This document shows, piece after piece, positions 43,901 to 51,991 of a stretch of 64,000 nt of DNA; within the stretch, counting starts at the first letter, position 1, and each line of letters opens with the position of its first letter. The translations under genes were made by a program, and so were the position numbers. The notes beneath the pieces were generated by a model. The model did not search any database and had not been told where the DNA came from. It saw only the letters and a program-made list of their open reading frames with translations. This stretch comes from Edaphobacter flagellatus (GTDB taxonomy: Bacteria > Acidobacteriota > Terriglobia > Terriglobales > Acidobacteriaceae): assembly GCF_025264665.1 (NCBI RefSeq), contig NZ_CP073697.1, forward strand, positions 3,329,501 to 3,393,500, read 5' to 3'.

Positions 43901-44236
43901 AAGATTCTTCAGTTCAACGATTTTGGCCTGGTGGCGATTACGCGTAAGCGCGTGAAGCAGTCGCTGGAGCGTACGCTTTCGACGCAGTGCAGCGTGTGCA
44001 CGGGAACCGGCATGGTGAAGTCGCCGGTGACGGTGTGCAACGACATCTATATCGAGATGCGCAAGATGGCCAAGCATCTGGATCGCGGCGATGTGATGCT
44101 GCGCGTGCATCCGGATGTGGTGAAGCAGTTGAAGTCGTCGACGAAGTGGTTGCAGGAGATGGAGGAGATTGTGGGCAAGACGATCCTGGTCAAGTCCGAT
44201 CCGAGCCTGCACCCGGAGCAGTTCGACATTCACTAA
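40991..44236 (+). CDS. rne: RNase E/G family endoribonuclease with a ~600-residue insertion in the S1 domain
   Basis: 1081 residues. The N-terminal 76 residues are the start of an RNase E/G S1 domain (EIYISSTPHETRLAIVENDAL, then IYNGRVTRVLPGMQSAFVDIGLERDAFLYITDF). The domain is then interrupted by about 600 low-complexity residues: Arg/Gly-rich blocks (GRRGRRRGRG), Ala/Pro/Val/Glu-rich stretches, a very acidic block, and another Arg/Gly block. S1 resumes at residue 683 (LLKPGQEILVQIAKEP). The RNase H-like and DNase I-like catalytic parts follow, with both metal aspartates (Asp898 in VAIDINTG and Asp942 in IIIDFIDM) and the zinc-link pair Cys1000/Cys1003 (CSVC). The short motif LPGESLS occurs twice in the insertion (residues 307 and 355). 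It processes and degrades mRNA and rRNA in the cytoplasm; the insertion probably replaces the C-terminal RNA/degradosome scaffold of E. coli RNase E. Confidence 0.95.
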   Translation: MPKEIYISSTPHETRLAIVENDALTEVYYERENEYTLAGSIYNGRVTRVLPGMQSAFVDIGLERDAFLYITDFMEEAGDSADFEGEGGQRRNNRQPQTIEGAPQGERNRDRNGRGRRDRGRQSESEPQETQDSYEGAEAGAEESYSAEPREESAEVGEGAPGADGSRRWRGRRGRRRGRGQRDDARQQATAGEPQEAEAVSGDAYESSLEVDGAAEQELHVEAAASENDVPQESFNRGDRGGRNESRNDQRRDGRGRDDRGRGGRDRNGRRVPRGFAPRTSHYGLEDGYVAAEETQQDGAAPVPIILPGESLSKYRPAGEEPQAAEAAKAAPAVVAVTTAPGYVIPEGWDGGSVLPGESLSRHRNRPAAAPVAPVAAEPVAPAEVVAAEEAPVHNEVAAAEATVAEHVEYEPTEASVSYRVDPVAPSEFRQSAPVEEEPMTEVEEIVAEHTELPHAEIEQLEVPAAQVEELHHAEPVVEAAAPAQDVTEIHANGTMESFAPVVEPVEAEAEREAFEPGHVEEEAIDDEDYDTTMLHASSVEELDDLDEEETLEGAADLGTMLREMSIDEITRAGVEEDEEDDFEEEDAVDDGAHEAFAEDALDTETESEEADEAEYAEDGEQAAEVEGAPAQDRSRDSERRRGRRDGRRGRDRGRHSGGGDRERSGGGRGHHHSRSSMQATNLPAISELLKPGQEILVQIAKEPIAKKGARITSHIALPGRFLVFMPTVNHTGVSRKIESDGERRRLKEILLSEKGEAAGGFIVRTAAAGATEEELRSDLRFLLNLWADIKQRSESSKSPALIYHDLNLVERILRDQVTDNFSAIWVDSESDYERILRFLQRFQPSLIRRVKLYSKEVPLFEQFGITEEINKALRSKVWLKSGGSIVINQTEALVAIDINTGKYVGKTARLEDTIVKTNLDAIPEIVRQIRLRDLGGIIIIDFIDMDERKNRNRVMAALEEELKSDRAPSKILQFNDFGLVAITRKRVKQSLERTLSTQCSVCTGTGMVKSPVTVCNDIYIEMRKMAKHLDRGDVMLRVHPDVVKQLKSSTKWLQEMEEIVGKTILVKSDPSLHPEQFDIH

Positions 44237-44255
44237 TGGCCGTTAGCAGTAAGTC

Positions 44256-44303
44256 ACACGGGCAGGCATCCTGCTGATTGCAGGGTGCCTGTCGTGTTTA
44301 TCC
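44256..44303 (+). terminator. Possible terminator after the RNase E/G gene
   Basis: A long imperfect stem CACGGGCAGGCATCCTGC with GCAGGGTGCCTGTCGTG, ending near 44296. The T-run after it is weak (TTTATC), so it may be an mRNA-end hairpin rather than an efficient terminator. Confidence 0.5.
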
Positions 44304-44436
44304 GTCACAAAAACGATGACGAAGCTGTCATCCTAAAACGAATTTCGAGCGTCCTACACAACAAGCAGATTAATTTAGGGTTATTGACATCTAACAGTTG
44401 TAGGGATTGCAGCAAAAGCTTATGGGAGTCAAGAGG

Positions 44437-45408
44437 ATGCACTGGAAAATTCAAAGCTTGTCAACGCTGGTTCTTCGTACAGCGGCTGTCACACTGGTTA
44501 GCACTGCCGGAACGCTCTGCCTGCATGCACAGTCCACGTCAGCCACACAGCCGGTTAAGGCGCTTGATCTGAAGGCCAGCCTGATGGCTCCGGTTTCAGT
44601 TACGACGCCGACCGATCTCAACTACAGCTCGAGCGTAGGCGCAGACGAGATGGCGAAGGCGGATGATCTGGGGCTGGGGAATGGGGAGATGCAGCCACCT
44701 CCGAGACGTCGCTATGGCCGCACGAATTACAGCGACCGCTGGCACAATCCGGATGGATCGAAGAAGTACACTTTTGCGGTCGGCGGCGGTTTCGATGCTC
44801 CCGCCGGGTCGACGGGAAAAGATCTTGCCGTGAACTGGAGATTCCAGGTAGCTGGTGGATACAACATCGATAAGAAGCTGAGTGTGCAGCTGGAGTACGA
44901 CTACGACAAGTTCAATCTGACGAGTGGCAACATCAACCGTCAGTTCAATCGTTACAACTCGCTGGGACTGGTCGACCAGAACGGCAACCCGATCGACTTC
45001 TCAGGGCTTGATGGAAGCACGCACGTCTGGTCGCTTACGCTGAATCCGAAGTACAACTTTTATCAGGGTGAGTCGGCTGGAGCTTACGTGATTGGTGGCG
45101 GCGGTTTCTACCGTAAGGTAACGAACTGGACGTTGCCGCAGCAGGGCACCTACTGCGACTTCTTTGGCTTCTGCTACACCTTTACGCAGAACCAGGTCTT
45201 CGATCACTACTCGAATAACGCTGGCGGTCTTAACGCCGGTATCGGTTTCACGTATCGCTTGTCGCGCTGGGCATCGGAGAACGTGTATGCAGAGGCGCGC
45301 TATGTGTGGGTGGACAACCAGCCGAGCACGAACTCTGTGAATGGCCTGTATCCGGAGAATAATCACCGGACGGGCTACTTCCCGGTGACGTTCGGCATAC
45401 GCTGGTAG
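44437..45408 (+). CDS. Outer-membrane beta-barrel protein (OmpA/OmpW-like barrel)
   Basis: 323 residues from the ATG at 44437, which has GGGAG eight bases upstream; an ATG at 44422 would add five residues. A signal peptide covers about residues 1-32 (ending LHAQ). A Pro/Arg-rich linker (PPPRRRYGRTNY) is followed by eight or more amphipathic strands (FAVGGGFDAPAG, FQVAGGYNIDKKLSVQLEYDYDKF, HVWSLTLNPKYNFY and GAYVIGGGGFYRKV). The final residue is Trp (FGIRW), as expected for BAM substrates. Ligand or function is unknown. A Cys pair in the loop TYCDFFGFCY may form a disulfide. Confidence 0.8.
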   Translation: MHWKIQSLSTLVLRTAAVTLVSTAGTLCLHAQSTSATQPVKALDLKASLMAPVSVTTPTDLNYSSSVGADEMAKADDLGLGNGEMQPPPRRRYGRTNYSDRWHNPDGSKKYTFAVGGGFDAPAGSTGKDLAVNWRFQVAGGYNIDKKLSVQLEYDYDKFNLTSGNINRQFNRYNSLGLVDQNGNPIDFSGLDGSTHVWSLTLNPKYNFYQGESAGAYVIGGGGFYRKVTNWTLPQQGTYCDFFGFCYTFTQNQVFDHYSNNAGGLNAGIGFTYRLSRWASENVYAEARYVWVDNQPSTNSVNGLYPENNHRTGYFPVTFGIRW

Positions 45409-45427
45409 TTGGTATGTACGTTGAGCA

Positions 45428-45460
45428 GGGCCCGGCCATGTGCCGGGCCTTGTGCTTTTA
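45428..45460. terminator. Terminator between convergent genes
   Basis: A perfect stem GGCCCGGC (45429-45436) with GCCGGGCC (45442-45449), five-base loop, then TTGTGCTTTTA. It lies between the barrel gene and a convergent minus-strand gene. Confidence 0.75.
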
Positions 45461-45865
45461 ATGCTGGCGCATCTCGATTGCGTATCCTGCTACGGCTCCG
45501 ACGACGATACAGGAACTTGATACGAGGACATGAATCAGGCCGTTCTGTTCTGCTTCGCCATGATTGAGCCAGAGGGTGCGGATGAGGATGACTGCAAGCA
45601 GAGCTGCGGCGAGAAGTGGGTTTGCTCCGGTTGCCACCCATGCCACTAGATATCCGCCAATGCAGGAGAAGAGCAGCCAGAGCAGATCCTGGAACAGCTT
45701 ATAGGGACTGCGGAGACGATAGTTCTCGACCGCAAGAGCAGGGTGCAGTCCTACGATGGCGAAGGTCGAGGCCAGCATCAGTGCGATGACGGCAACATAC
45801 CCGAAAACAAGCGCAACAACGAGCAGTGAGACAGAGAGCATAGGGTGGTCGAGCTGCCGGTGCAT
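45458..45865 (-). CDS. Small integral membrane protein, unknown function
   Basis: 135 residues with four predicted helices (about 9-38, 58-77, 80-97 and 110-128). The short loop NYRLRSPYKLFQDLLW and the segment WLNHGEAEQNGL are polar. I recognise no family. It is separated by 67 bases from the peptidase gene upstream, on the same strand. Confidence 0.6.
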   Translation of the reverse strand: MHRQLDHPMLSVSLLVVALVFGYVAVIALMLASTFAIVGLHPALAVENYRLRSPYKLFQDLLWLLFSCIGGYLVAWVATGANPLLAAALLAVILIRTLWLNHGEAEQNGLIHVLVSSSCIVVGAVAGYAIEMRQH

Positions 45866-45932
45866 CTCTGGAGGCGAGCAGGTGTCGCTAGAATAGCGAA
45901 CACCTATCGTTGCGCAATCGAGTCAATAGTAA

Positions 45933-47300
45933 TCACGGATGCATTACTGCCTCGATCTCCGAGGCTTCATGGGGAAGCTGCGCGACGAGATCGATTAACT
46001 TGCCATCGGGGTCGACATAGAAGACATCCTCGATGCGGATGCCGATGTTCTCTTCGGGAATGTAGATTCCCGGTTCGATGGTGAAGACCATGCCCCTGGT
46101 GAGTGGCTTGGTGTAGTCCCATGGATCGTGGACGTTGATGCCGACGAGATGCCCGAGGCCGTGAACCATATACTGGCCCAGCGGCTGGCCGTGGAGGTCT
46201 TTGCCGTGGGCGTTGACGTAGGCGAAGGCGACCTGGTCGAGCGAGTCGGGGTCTTTGTGCTGCGGATCGTTGATCTTGGATTTGCCCGCTACGAAGGCTT
46301 CGGCGGCGGCGCGCTGTGCGCCGAGGACGATGTTGTAGATTTCGCGCTGGCGTGCGGTGAAGTGGCCGTTGACGGGCATGGTGCGGGTGATGTCGGAGGC
46401 GTACATGCTGTATTCGCCTGCCTCGTCGATGACGACGACGTCGCCGGACTGCATGGTGCGCGCATTGTCGCTGTAGTGCAGCGTGGTGGAGTTGGGGCCG
46501 GAGCCGACGATGGGTGCGTAGCTGGGGCGCTCGCAACCCTCCTGCATCATCTTGGCGATCTCGATACCGGCGACGGTGCGTTCGCGTACGCCGGGCTTGA
46601 TGGCACGCATGCCCGCGCGCTGTGCGGCGATGGATGCATCGGAGGCTTTGCGCAGCAGCTCGATCTCGGCGGGCGATTTGATGGCGCGTAGCGGGACGAT
46701 AAGTTGGGCTACGTCTCCGGCTGGCTCGAGTGAGCCGAGGCCGAGTGTGGCGGCGAGGAACCCGAGTGCGGATTGGGCCTGCGTCGAACCTTTCTCGGAC
46801 CAGATGTTGCGCAGGCGCGCGCGGTCGGCGGCGACGAGCTTGTTGAGGACGATGGGCAGCTCGGTCATGGGCAGCACTTCGTCGAAGCCGGTCGTAGCGG
46901 CGACGTTGGGCGTGGCTGCGTCCATCTTGGGGCCGGTGTATTTTTCGAGGCGCAGGTTGCGCGTGGGGAGGAAGAGGATCTCGCGATAGGGCTGGGCTGG
47001 GCGTCCGCCGAGTGCGGTGCCCGGAGTTTCGGCGATGGCCTCGACGGCAGGGAGGACGAGCATGGCGGCGCCGGGCTCGTTCCATCCGCTGAGATAGTAG
47101 AAGTCCTCGTCCTGCCGGTAGGGCATGAGGTCGAGTACGGGTTCTTCAGCAGCAAAGAGGAGGGCTGCGCCGCCGTGGAGCTTTGTAGCGAGGGCTACGC
47201 GGCGCTGGCGGTACTCGGATTTGGGGACGGAGTCGAGGGCGTGCAATGCGGTGCAGGCGATTACCAGCAGAGTTGCAATGGCGTGTAGACGAAGCTTCAT
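45933..47300 (-). CDS. pepP: Xaa-Pro aminopeptidase, M24B, exported
   Basis: 455 residues with a signal peptide (MKLRLHAIATLLVIACTALHA). It removes N-terminal residues preceding proline using two metal ions. An N-terminal creatinase-like domain (RQRRVALATKLHGGAALLFAAEEP) precedes the pita-bread domain. The metal ligands are readable: VVIDEAGEYSMYASDITRTMPV (two Asp), HGLGHLVGINVHD (His), FTIEPGIYI (Glu) and GIRIEDVFYV (Glu). The cytosolic E. coli PepP lacks a signal, so this copy likely acts in the periplasm on imported peptides. It starts 20 bases after the GT2 stop. Confidence 0.92.
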   Translation of the reverse strand: MKLRLHAIATLLVIACTALHALDSVPKSEYRQRRVALATKLHGGAALLFAAEEPVLDLMPYRQDEDFYYLSGWNEPGAAMLVLPAVEAIAETPGTALGGRPAQPYREILFLPTRNLRLEKYTGPKMDAATPNVAATTGFDEVLPMTELPIVLNKLVAADRARLRNIWSEKGSTQAQSALGFLAATLGLGSLEPAGDVAQLIVPLRAIKSPAEIELLRKASDASIAAQRAGMRAIKPGVRERTVAGIEIAKMMQEGCERPSYAPIVGSGPNSTTLHYSDNARTMQSGDVVVIDEAGEYSMYASDITRTMPVNGHFTARQREIYNIVLGAQRAAAEAFVAGKSKINDPQHKDPDSLDQVAFAYVNAHGKDLHGQPLGQYMVHGLGHLVGINVHDPWDYTKPLTRGMVFTIEPGIYIPEENIGIRIEDVFYVDPDGKLIDLVAQLPHEASEIEAVMHP

Positions 47301-47320
47301 GAGCGAATGCTCCTTACGAA

Positions 47321-48973
<1,653 letters not shown>

Positions 48974-49032
48974 AGATGGAAGATAACTTAGCAGTGCTGG
49001 CTCCGATGTACTTTGTATCGAACCGATTCTAC

Positions 49033-50079
49033 CTAATTCAGGAACATCGTCCGGTACAAGGTGTCTCGCTGCACGGGTTTGAAGCCAGCATCGCGAATGA
49101 TGCGGCGCAGCTCCTCTTCCGTGGTGCAGTTGGAGGTTCCGGCCGCCTTGACGACGTTTTCTTCGAGCATGACGGAGCCGACATCGTTGCCACCGAAGCG
49201 CAGACCCATCTGCAGTACCTTGAGTCCCTGGGTGACCCAGCTGGCCTGTACGTTTTCGATGTTGTCGAGATACATGCGGCTGATGGCGAGCGTTTTGAGG
49301 TATTCGACGGAGGTGGCCTCGTCCCATCCGCGGCCGCCGAGAGCGGTGTTGTGCGGCTGGAAGCTCCAGGGGATGAAGGCGGTGAAGCCTCCGGTCTCCT
49401 CCTGCAGGCGGCGGACGACATCGAAGTGGTTCATGCGCTGCTCAAAGGTTTCGCCGACGCCGAACATCATTGTCGCGGTGGTACGCATGCCGAGCTCGTG
49501 GGCGGTGCGGTGGACGCTGACCCAGTCTTCGGTCTTGCACTTGAGGCGCGCGATGCGATGGCGAACATCGTCGTCGAGAATCTCGGCACCGCCGCCGGGG
49601 ATGGACTGCAGACCGGCGTCGCGGAGACGCATGATGGTGTCGCGGAGGGAGAGCTCGGAGTACTCGGCGATGGCGAGAATCTCGCTGGCCGAGAGGCAAT
49701 GCAGCCAGATGTTGGGGAAGCGCTCGCGGATGCCGCGGAAGAGGCGCTCGAACCAGTCGATCTTGAGGTCGGGATGCAGGCCGCCCTGCATCAGCACACC
49801 GGTGCCGCCCATTTCCTCGGTCTCGCGGATCTTGTCGTAGATGGTCTCGAAGTCGAGGATGTAGCCTTCGCTGGAGAGCTTGCCCTTCAGTGGCCGGTAG
49901 AAGGCGCAGAAGGTGCAGTACTCTGTGCAGAAGTTGGTGTAGTTGATGTTGCGGTCGATGATGTAGGTGACCACACCCTCAGGATGCATGCGGCGGCGAA
50001 CCGCATCGGCTTCCATGCCGATTCCGATTAGATCGTCACTGTTGAAGCAGTCGAGCGCCTGTTCGCGGCTGATTCCCAT
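49033..50079 (-). CDS. mqnC: MqnC, cyclic dehypoxanthinyl futalosine synthase (radical SAM)
   Basis: 348 residues. MqnC is the radical-SAM cyclase of the futalosine route to menaquinone. The 4Fe-4S motif CxxxCxxC is Cys51-Cys55-Cys58 (FCTEYCTFCAFY). VLMQGGLHPDLKIDWFE, SIPGGGAEILDDDVRHRI, TATMMFGVGE and FIPWSFQPHNTAL all match the MqnC/MqnE/CofH group. The length and the GGLHPDL segment favour MqnC over MqnE. MqnA, MqnB, MqnD and MqnE are not in the window. It lies between a coiled-coil protein gene and the GT2 gene, in a likely minus-strand operon starting at the VKOR-like gene. Confidence 0.92.
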   Translation of the reverse strand: MGISREQALDCFNSDDLIGIGMEADAVRRRMHPEGVVTYIIDRNINYTNFCTEYCTFCAFYRPLKGKLSSEGYILDFETIYDKIRETEEMGGTGVLMQGGLHPDLKIDWFERLFRGIRERFPNIWLHCLSASEILAIAEYSELSLRDTIMRLRDAGLQSIPGGGAEILDDDVRHRIARLKCKTEDWVSVHRTAHELGMRTTATMMFGVGETFEQRMNHFDVVRRLQEETGGFTAFIPWSFQPHNTALGGRGWDEATSVEYLKTLAISRMYLDNIENVQASWVTQGLKVLQMGLRFGGNDVGSVMLEENVVKAAGTSNCTTEEELRRIIRDAGFKPVQRDTLYRTMFLN

Positions 50080-50113
50080 AGAGGTATTTTACGCCTTGTG
50101 AGGCAAGGACAGC

Positions 50114-50506
50114 CTAGTGGCCACGCGTCAGCAGAACGATTACCAGTATGAGGAGAACTGCGGTAAGGCTTGCGCTGATCTTGATCCACAGGTTGGCTGA
50201 GGCGAGTTTGTTGTTGAGCAGGTCGATGTGCTTGTCCTGCCTTTCGATGGCTTGTTGCGCAAGCCGTACGCTCTCGTTCAGCTCGGCGATCTGACTGCCC
50301 TGTTCGATCAGTTTGCTGTAGAGCCCGGCGTGTGCCTTGGTGACCTGGCCGAGATCGGCCTGGACGCCTTCGGCCATGGCGGTCAGCGCAGCCTCGTTGG
50401 CCCGCTCGTTCGCGGTGCGGGAGGAGAGGTACTTGTCGGCCAGCGGCACGAGCCGGGTGACGTGGGGCAGAAGCTCGAAGAGTTGCATGAGAACCTTGGG
50501 CCACAT
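50114..50506 (-). CDS. Coiled-coil protein with C-terminal membrane anchor
   Basis: 130 residues from the ATG at 50506, which lies 11 bases after the VKOR-like stop; a longer frame overlapping that gene is less likely. After MWPKVLMQLFELLPHVTRLVPLADKYL comes a helical heptad region (about 45-105, LIEQGSQIAELNESVRLAQQAIERQDKHIDLLNNKL). A single C-terminal membrane helix follows (about 108-127) with a short RGH tail. Tail-anchored topology is likely. Function is unknown; neighbours are the VKOR-like gene upstream and mqnC downstream. Confidence 0.68.
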   Translation of the reverse strand: MWPKVLMQLFELLPHVTRLVPLADKYLSSRTANERANEAALTAMAEGVQADLGQVTKAHAGLYSKLIEQGSQIAELNESVRLAQQAIERQDKHIDLLNNKLASANLWIKISASLTAVLLILVIVLLTRGH

Positions 50507-50517
50507 ACGCAGGAAAC

Positions 50518-50982
50518 CTACCTCTCCGCGGCGTTCAGCCGGCGCGACTGGATCGTCCGCGTCGCCAGAACGAAGCCGGTCACCAGAAGGATTGCTGCTG
50601 CGATTCCTTGAGACCATAGGCAGTAGATGCACCATTTCTCCAGAATGTATGCCTCGATGTAGCTAAGAAATGCGGCAAACATGAAGGCGATGAGCGATGC
50701 CTGGAAGGTGAGCCACCATTGGCTGGTAAGCGCGAGGATGGCGATCAGGGCGTAACCGACGATGCCGAGGGTGGCAATGGGGATGTGATGGCCGCCCTTG
50801 GGGTCTTCGTCGAAGCTGCGCGGAGGAAAGACGGCGAAGCGGCTGTGGTTGACGGCGCCGCAGTCGAACTTTTCTGTGACGGCGCAGGGCGGAGCCTGGG
50901 AGGGGTCCATGTTGTGGACATGCAGCGCCATGGAGGAGACAACGATGCCTGCAACTGCCAGAAGAGCGACCAGATACTTCAT
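50518..50982 (-). CDS. VKOR-like quinone-coupled thiol oxidase, membrane protein
   Basis: 154 residues with four membrane helices. Bacterial VKOR homologues pass electrons from periplasmic thiols to quinone, taking the place of DsbB. The two cysteine pairs expected are present: CAVTEKFDC in the first periplasmic loop, followed by the conserved VNHSRFAVF serine, and the CxxC in KWCIYCLWSQ. There is no fused thioredoxin domain, unlike many bacterial VKORs, so a separate DsbA-like partner would be required. It is upstream of mqnC, which makes menaquinone, the likely electron acceptor; the pairing is suggestive only. Confidence 0.85.
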   Translation of the reverse strand: MKYLVALLAVAGIVVSSMALHVHNMDPSQAPPCAVTEKFDCGAVNHSRFAVFPPRSFDEDPKGGHHIPIATLGIVGYALIAILALTSQWWLTFQASLIAFMFAAFLSYIEAYILEKWCIYCLWSQGIAAAILLVTGFVLATRTIQSRRLNAAER

Positions 50983-51064
50983 CGCTTGATTCTACGATGC
51001 CAGCGTGGGTTTCGAGAGGCCTGGTCTCTTCAAACCGTCACACGGGAAGGGCTACAATAACCGC

Positions 51065-51982
51065 GTGAAGACGACCCGTAGAGAGTTTCTTACGCTGATG
51101 GGAGCGGCCGGAGCTGCAGCCGCTTTGCCGAAACCGCTGTTTGCCGCGCCAGCCAAGGCCGAGCCATTTACGTTTCTCTTTCTGACGGACAGCCATATTC
51201 AGCCAGAGCTGGATGCGGCCAAGGGCACGAGCATGGCCTTCCACAAGGCGAAGACGTTCAAGGCCGACTTTGCGATTCAGGGTGGCGATCACGTATTCGA
51301 TGCTCTCGGTGTACCGAAGCAGAGGGCTCTTTCGCTGTTCGATCTGTACGACAAGACGGAGCAGGACCTGGGGTTGAAGGTACATCATACGGTCGGCAAT
51401 CACGATGTGCTGGGTATCTATCCGGAGAGCGGGATTCCGGCGACCGATCCGTTGTATGGCAAGAAGCTGTTTGAGGATCGCTTCGGCAAGCGTTACTACA
51501 GCTTCGACCATAAGGGGCATCACTTCGTCGTGCTGGATTCGATCGGTGTTACCGACGATCATGCTTACGAAGGGCGCATCGACGCCGAGCAATTGACGTG
51601 GTTGAAGGCCGATCTTGCCGCGCTGCCTGCAAAGACGCCGATCATTGCCTCGGTGCATATTCCGCTGGTTTCGGCGTTCGCGTCGTATGTTCCGGAGTCG
51701 TCCACGATTGCGAAGCACCATGGTCTTACCGTGGCGAACGCGAATGAAGTGGTGGATATCTTCGAGGGGCATAACGTACTCGGCGTGCTGCAGGGGCATA
51801 CGCACATCAACGAGAACGTGGAGTACAAGGGTGTCCAGTACATTACCAGCGGCGCGATCTGCGGCAACTGGTGGAAGGGCTCACGCATGGGGACGCCGGA
51901 AGGCTTTACAGTGGTGACGGTTGCCGATGGCAAGCTGACGTCTCGCTATGAGACGTATGGGTTCAAGGCGGTGGGGTCGTAA
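51065..51982 (+). CDS. Tat-exported calcineurin-like metallophosphoesterase
   Basis: 305 residues from a GTG at 51065, chosen because the Tat signal (TTRREFLTLMGAAGAAAALP) starts there; the frame runs 20 codons further without a signal. The metallophosphoesterase motifs are complete: LTDSHIQ (D-x-H), GGDHVFD, VGNHDV, SVHIPLV and GHTHINE. Dinuclear metal centres of this family cleave phosphoesters, and several exported members act on 3',5'-cyclic nucleotides or phosphatidyl substrates. TACAAT at 51053-51058 ends six bases before the GTG, with a weak TTCAAA 18 bases upstream of it, so the transcript may be nearly leaderless. It is divergent from the VKOR-like gene. Confidence 0.87.
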   Translation: MKTTRREFLTLMGAAGAAAALPKPLFAAPAKAEPFTFLFLTDSHIQPELDAAKGTSMAFHKAKTFKADFAIQGGDHVFDALGVPKQRALSLFDLYDKTEQDLGLKVHHTVGNHDVLGIYPESGIPATDPLYGKKLFEDRFGKRYYSFDHKGHHFVVLDSIGVTDDHAYEGRIDAEQLTWLKADLAALPAKTPIIASVHIPLVSAFASYVPESSTIAKHHGLTVANANEVVDIFEGHNVLGVLQGHTHINENVEYKGVQYITSGAICGNWWKGSRMGTPEGFTVVTVADGKLTSRYETYGFKAVGS

Positions 51983-51991
51983 TCGCGGCTT

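Noticed and set aside
41012..44233. A 1073-codon open frame antisense to the RNase E/G gene
   Set aside because: The translation is Arg/Leu/His-rich with no domain character. It arises from the strong GC3 bias and low-complexity codons of the real gene, and has no ribosome binding site.
45967..47085. A second 372-codon minus-strand frame inside pepP
   Set aside because: Arg-rich frame-shifted reading of the peptidase gene.
48974..49327. N-terminal extension of the GT2 frame into mqnC
   Set aside because: This part lies within the mqnC coding sequence in another frame and translates to an Arg/His/Gln-rich sequence without homology. The GT2 protein should start near 48973.
48976..50031. A 351-codon plus-strand frame opposite mqnC
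   Set aside because: Shadow frame; mqnC on the minus strand has intact radical-SAM motifs.
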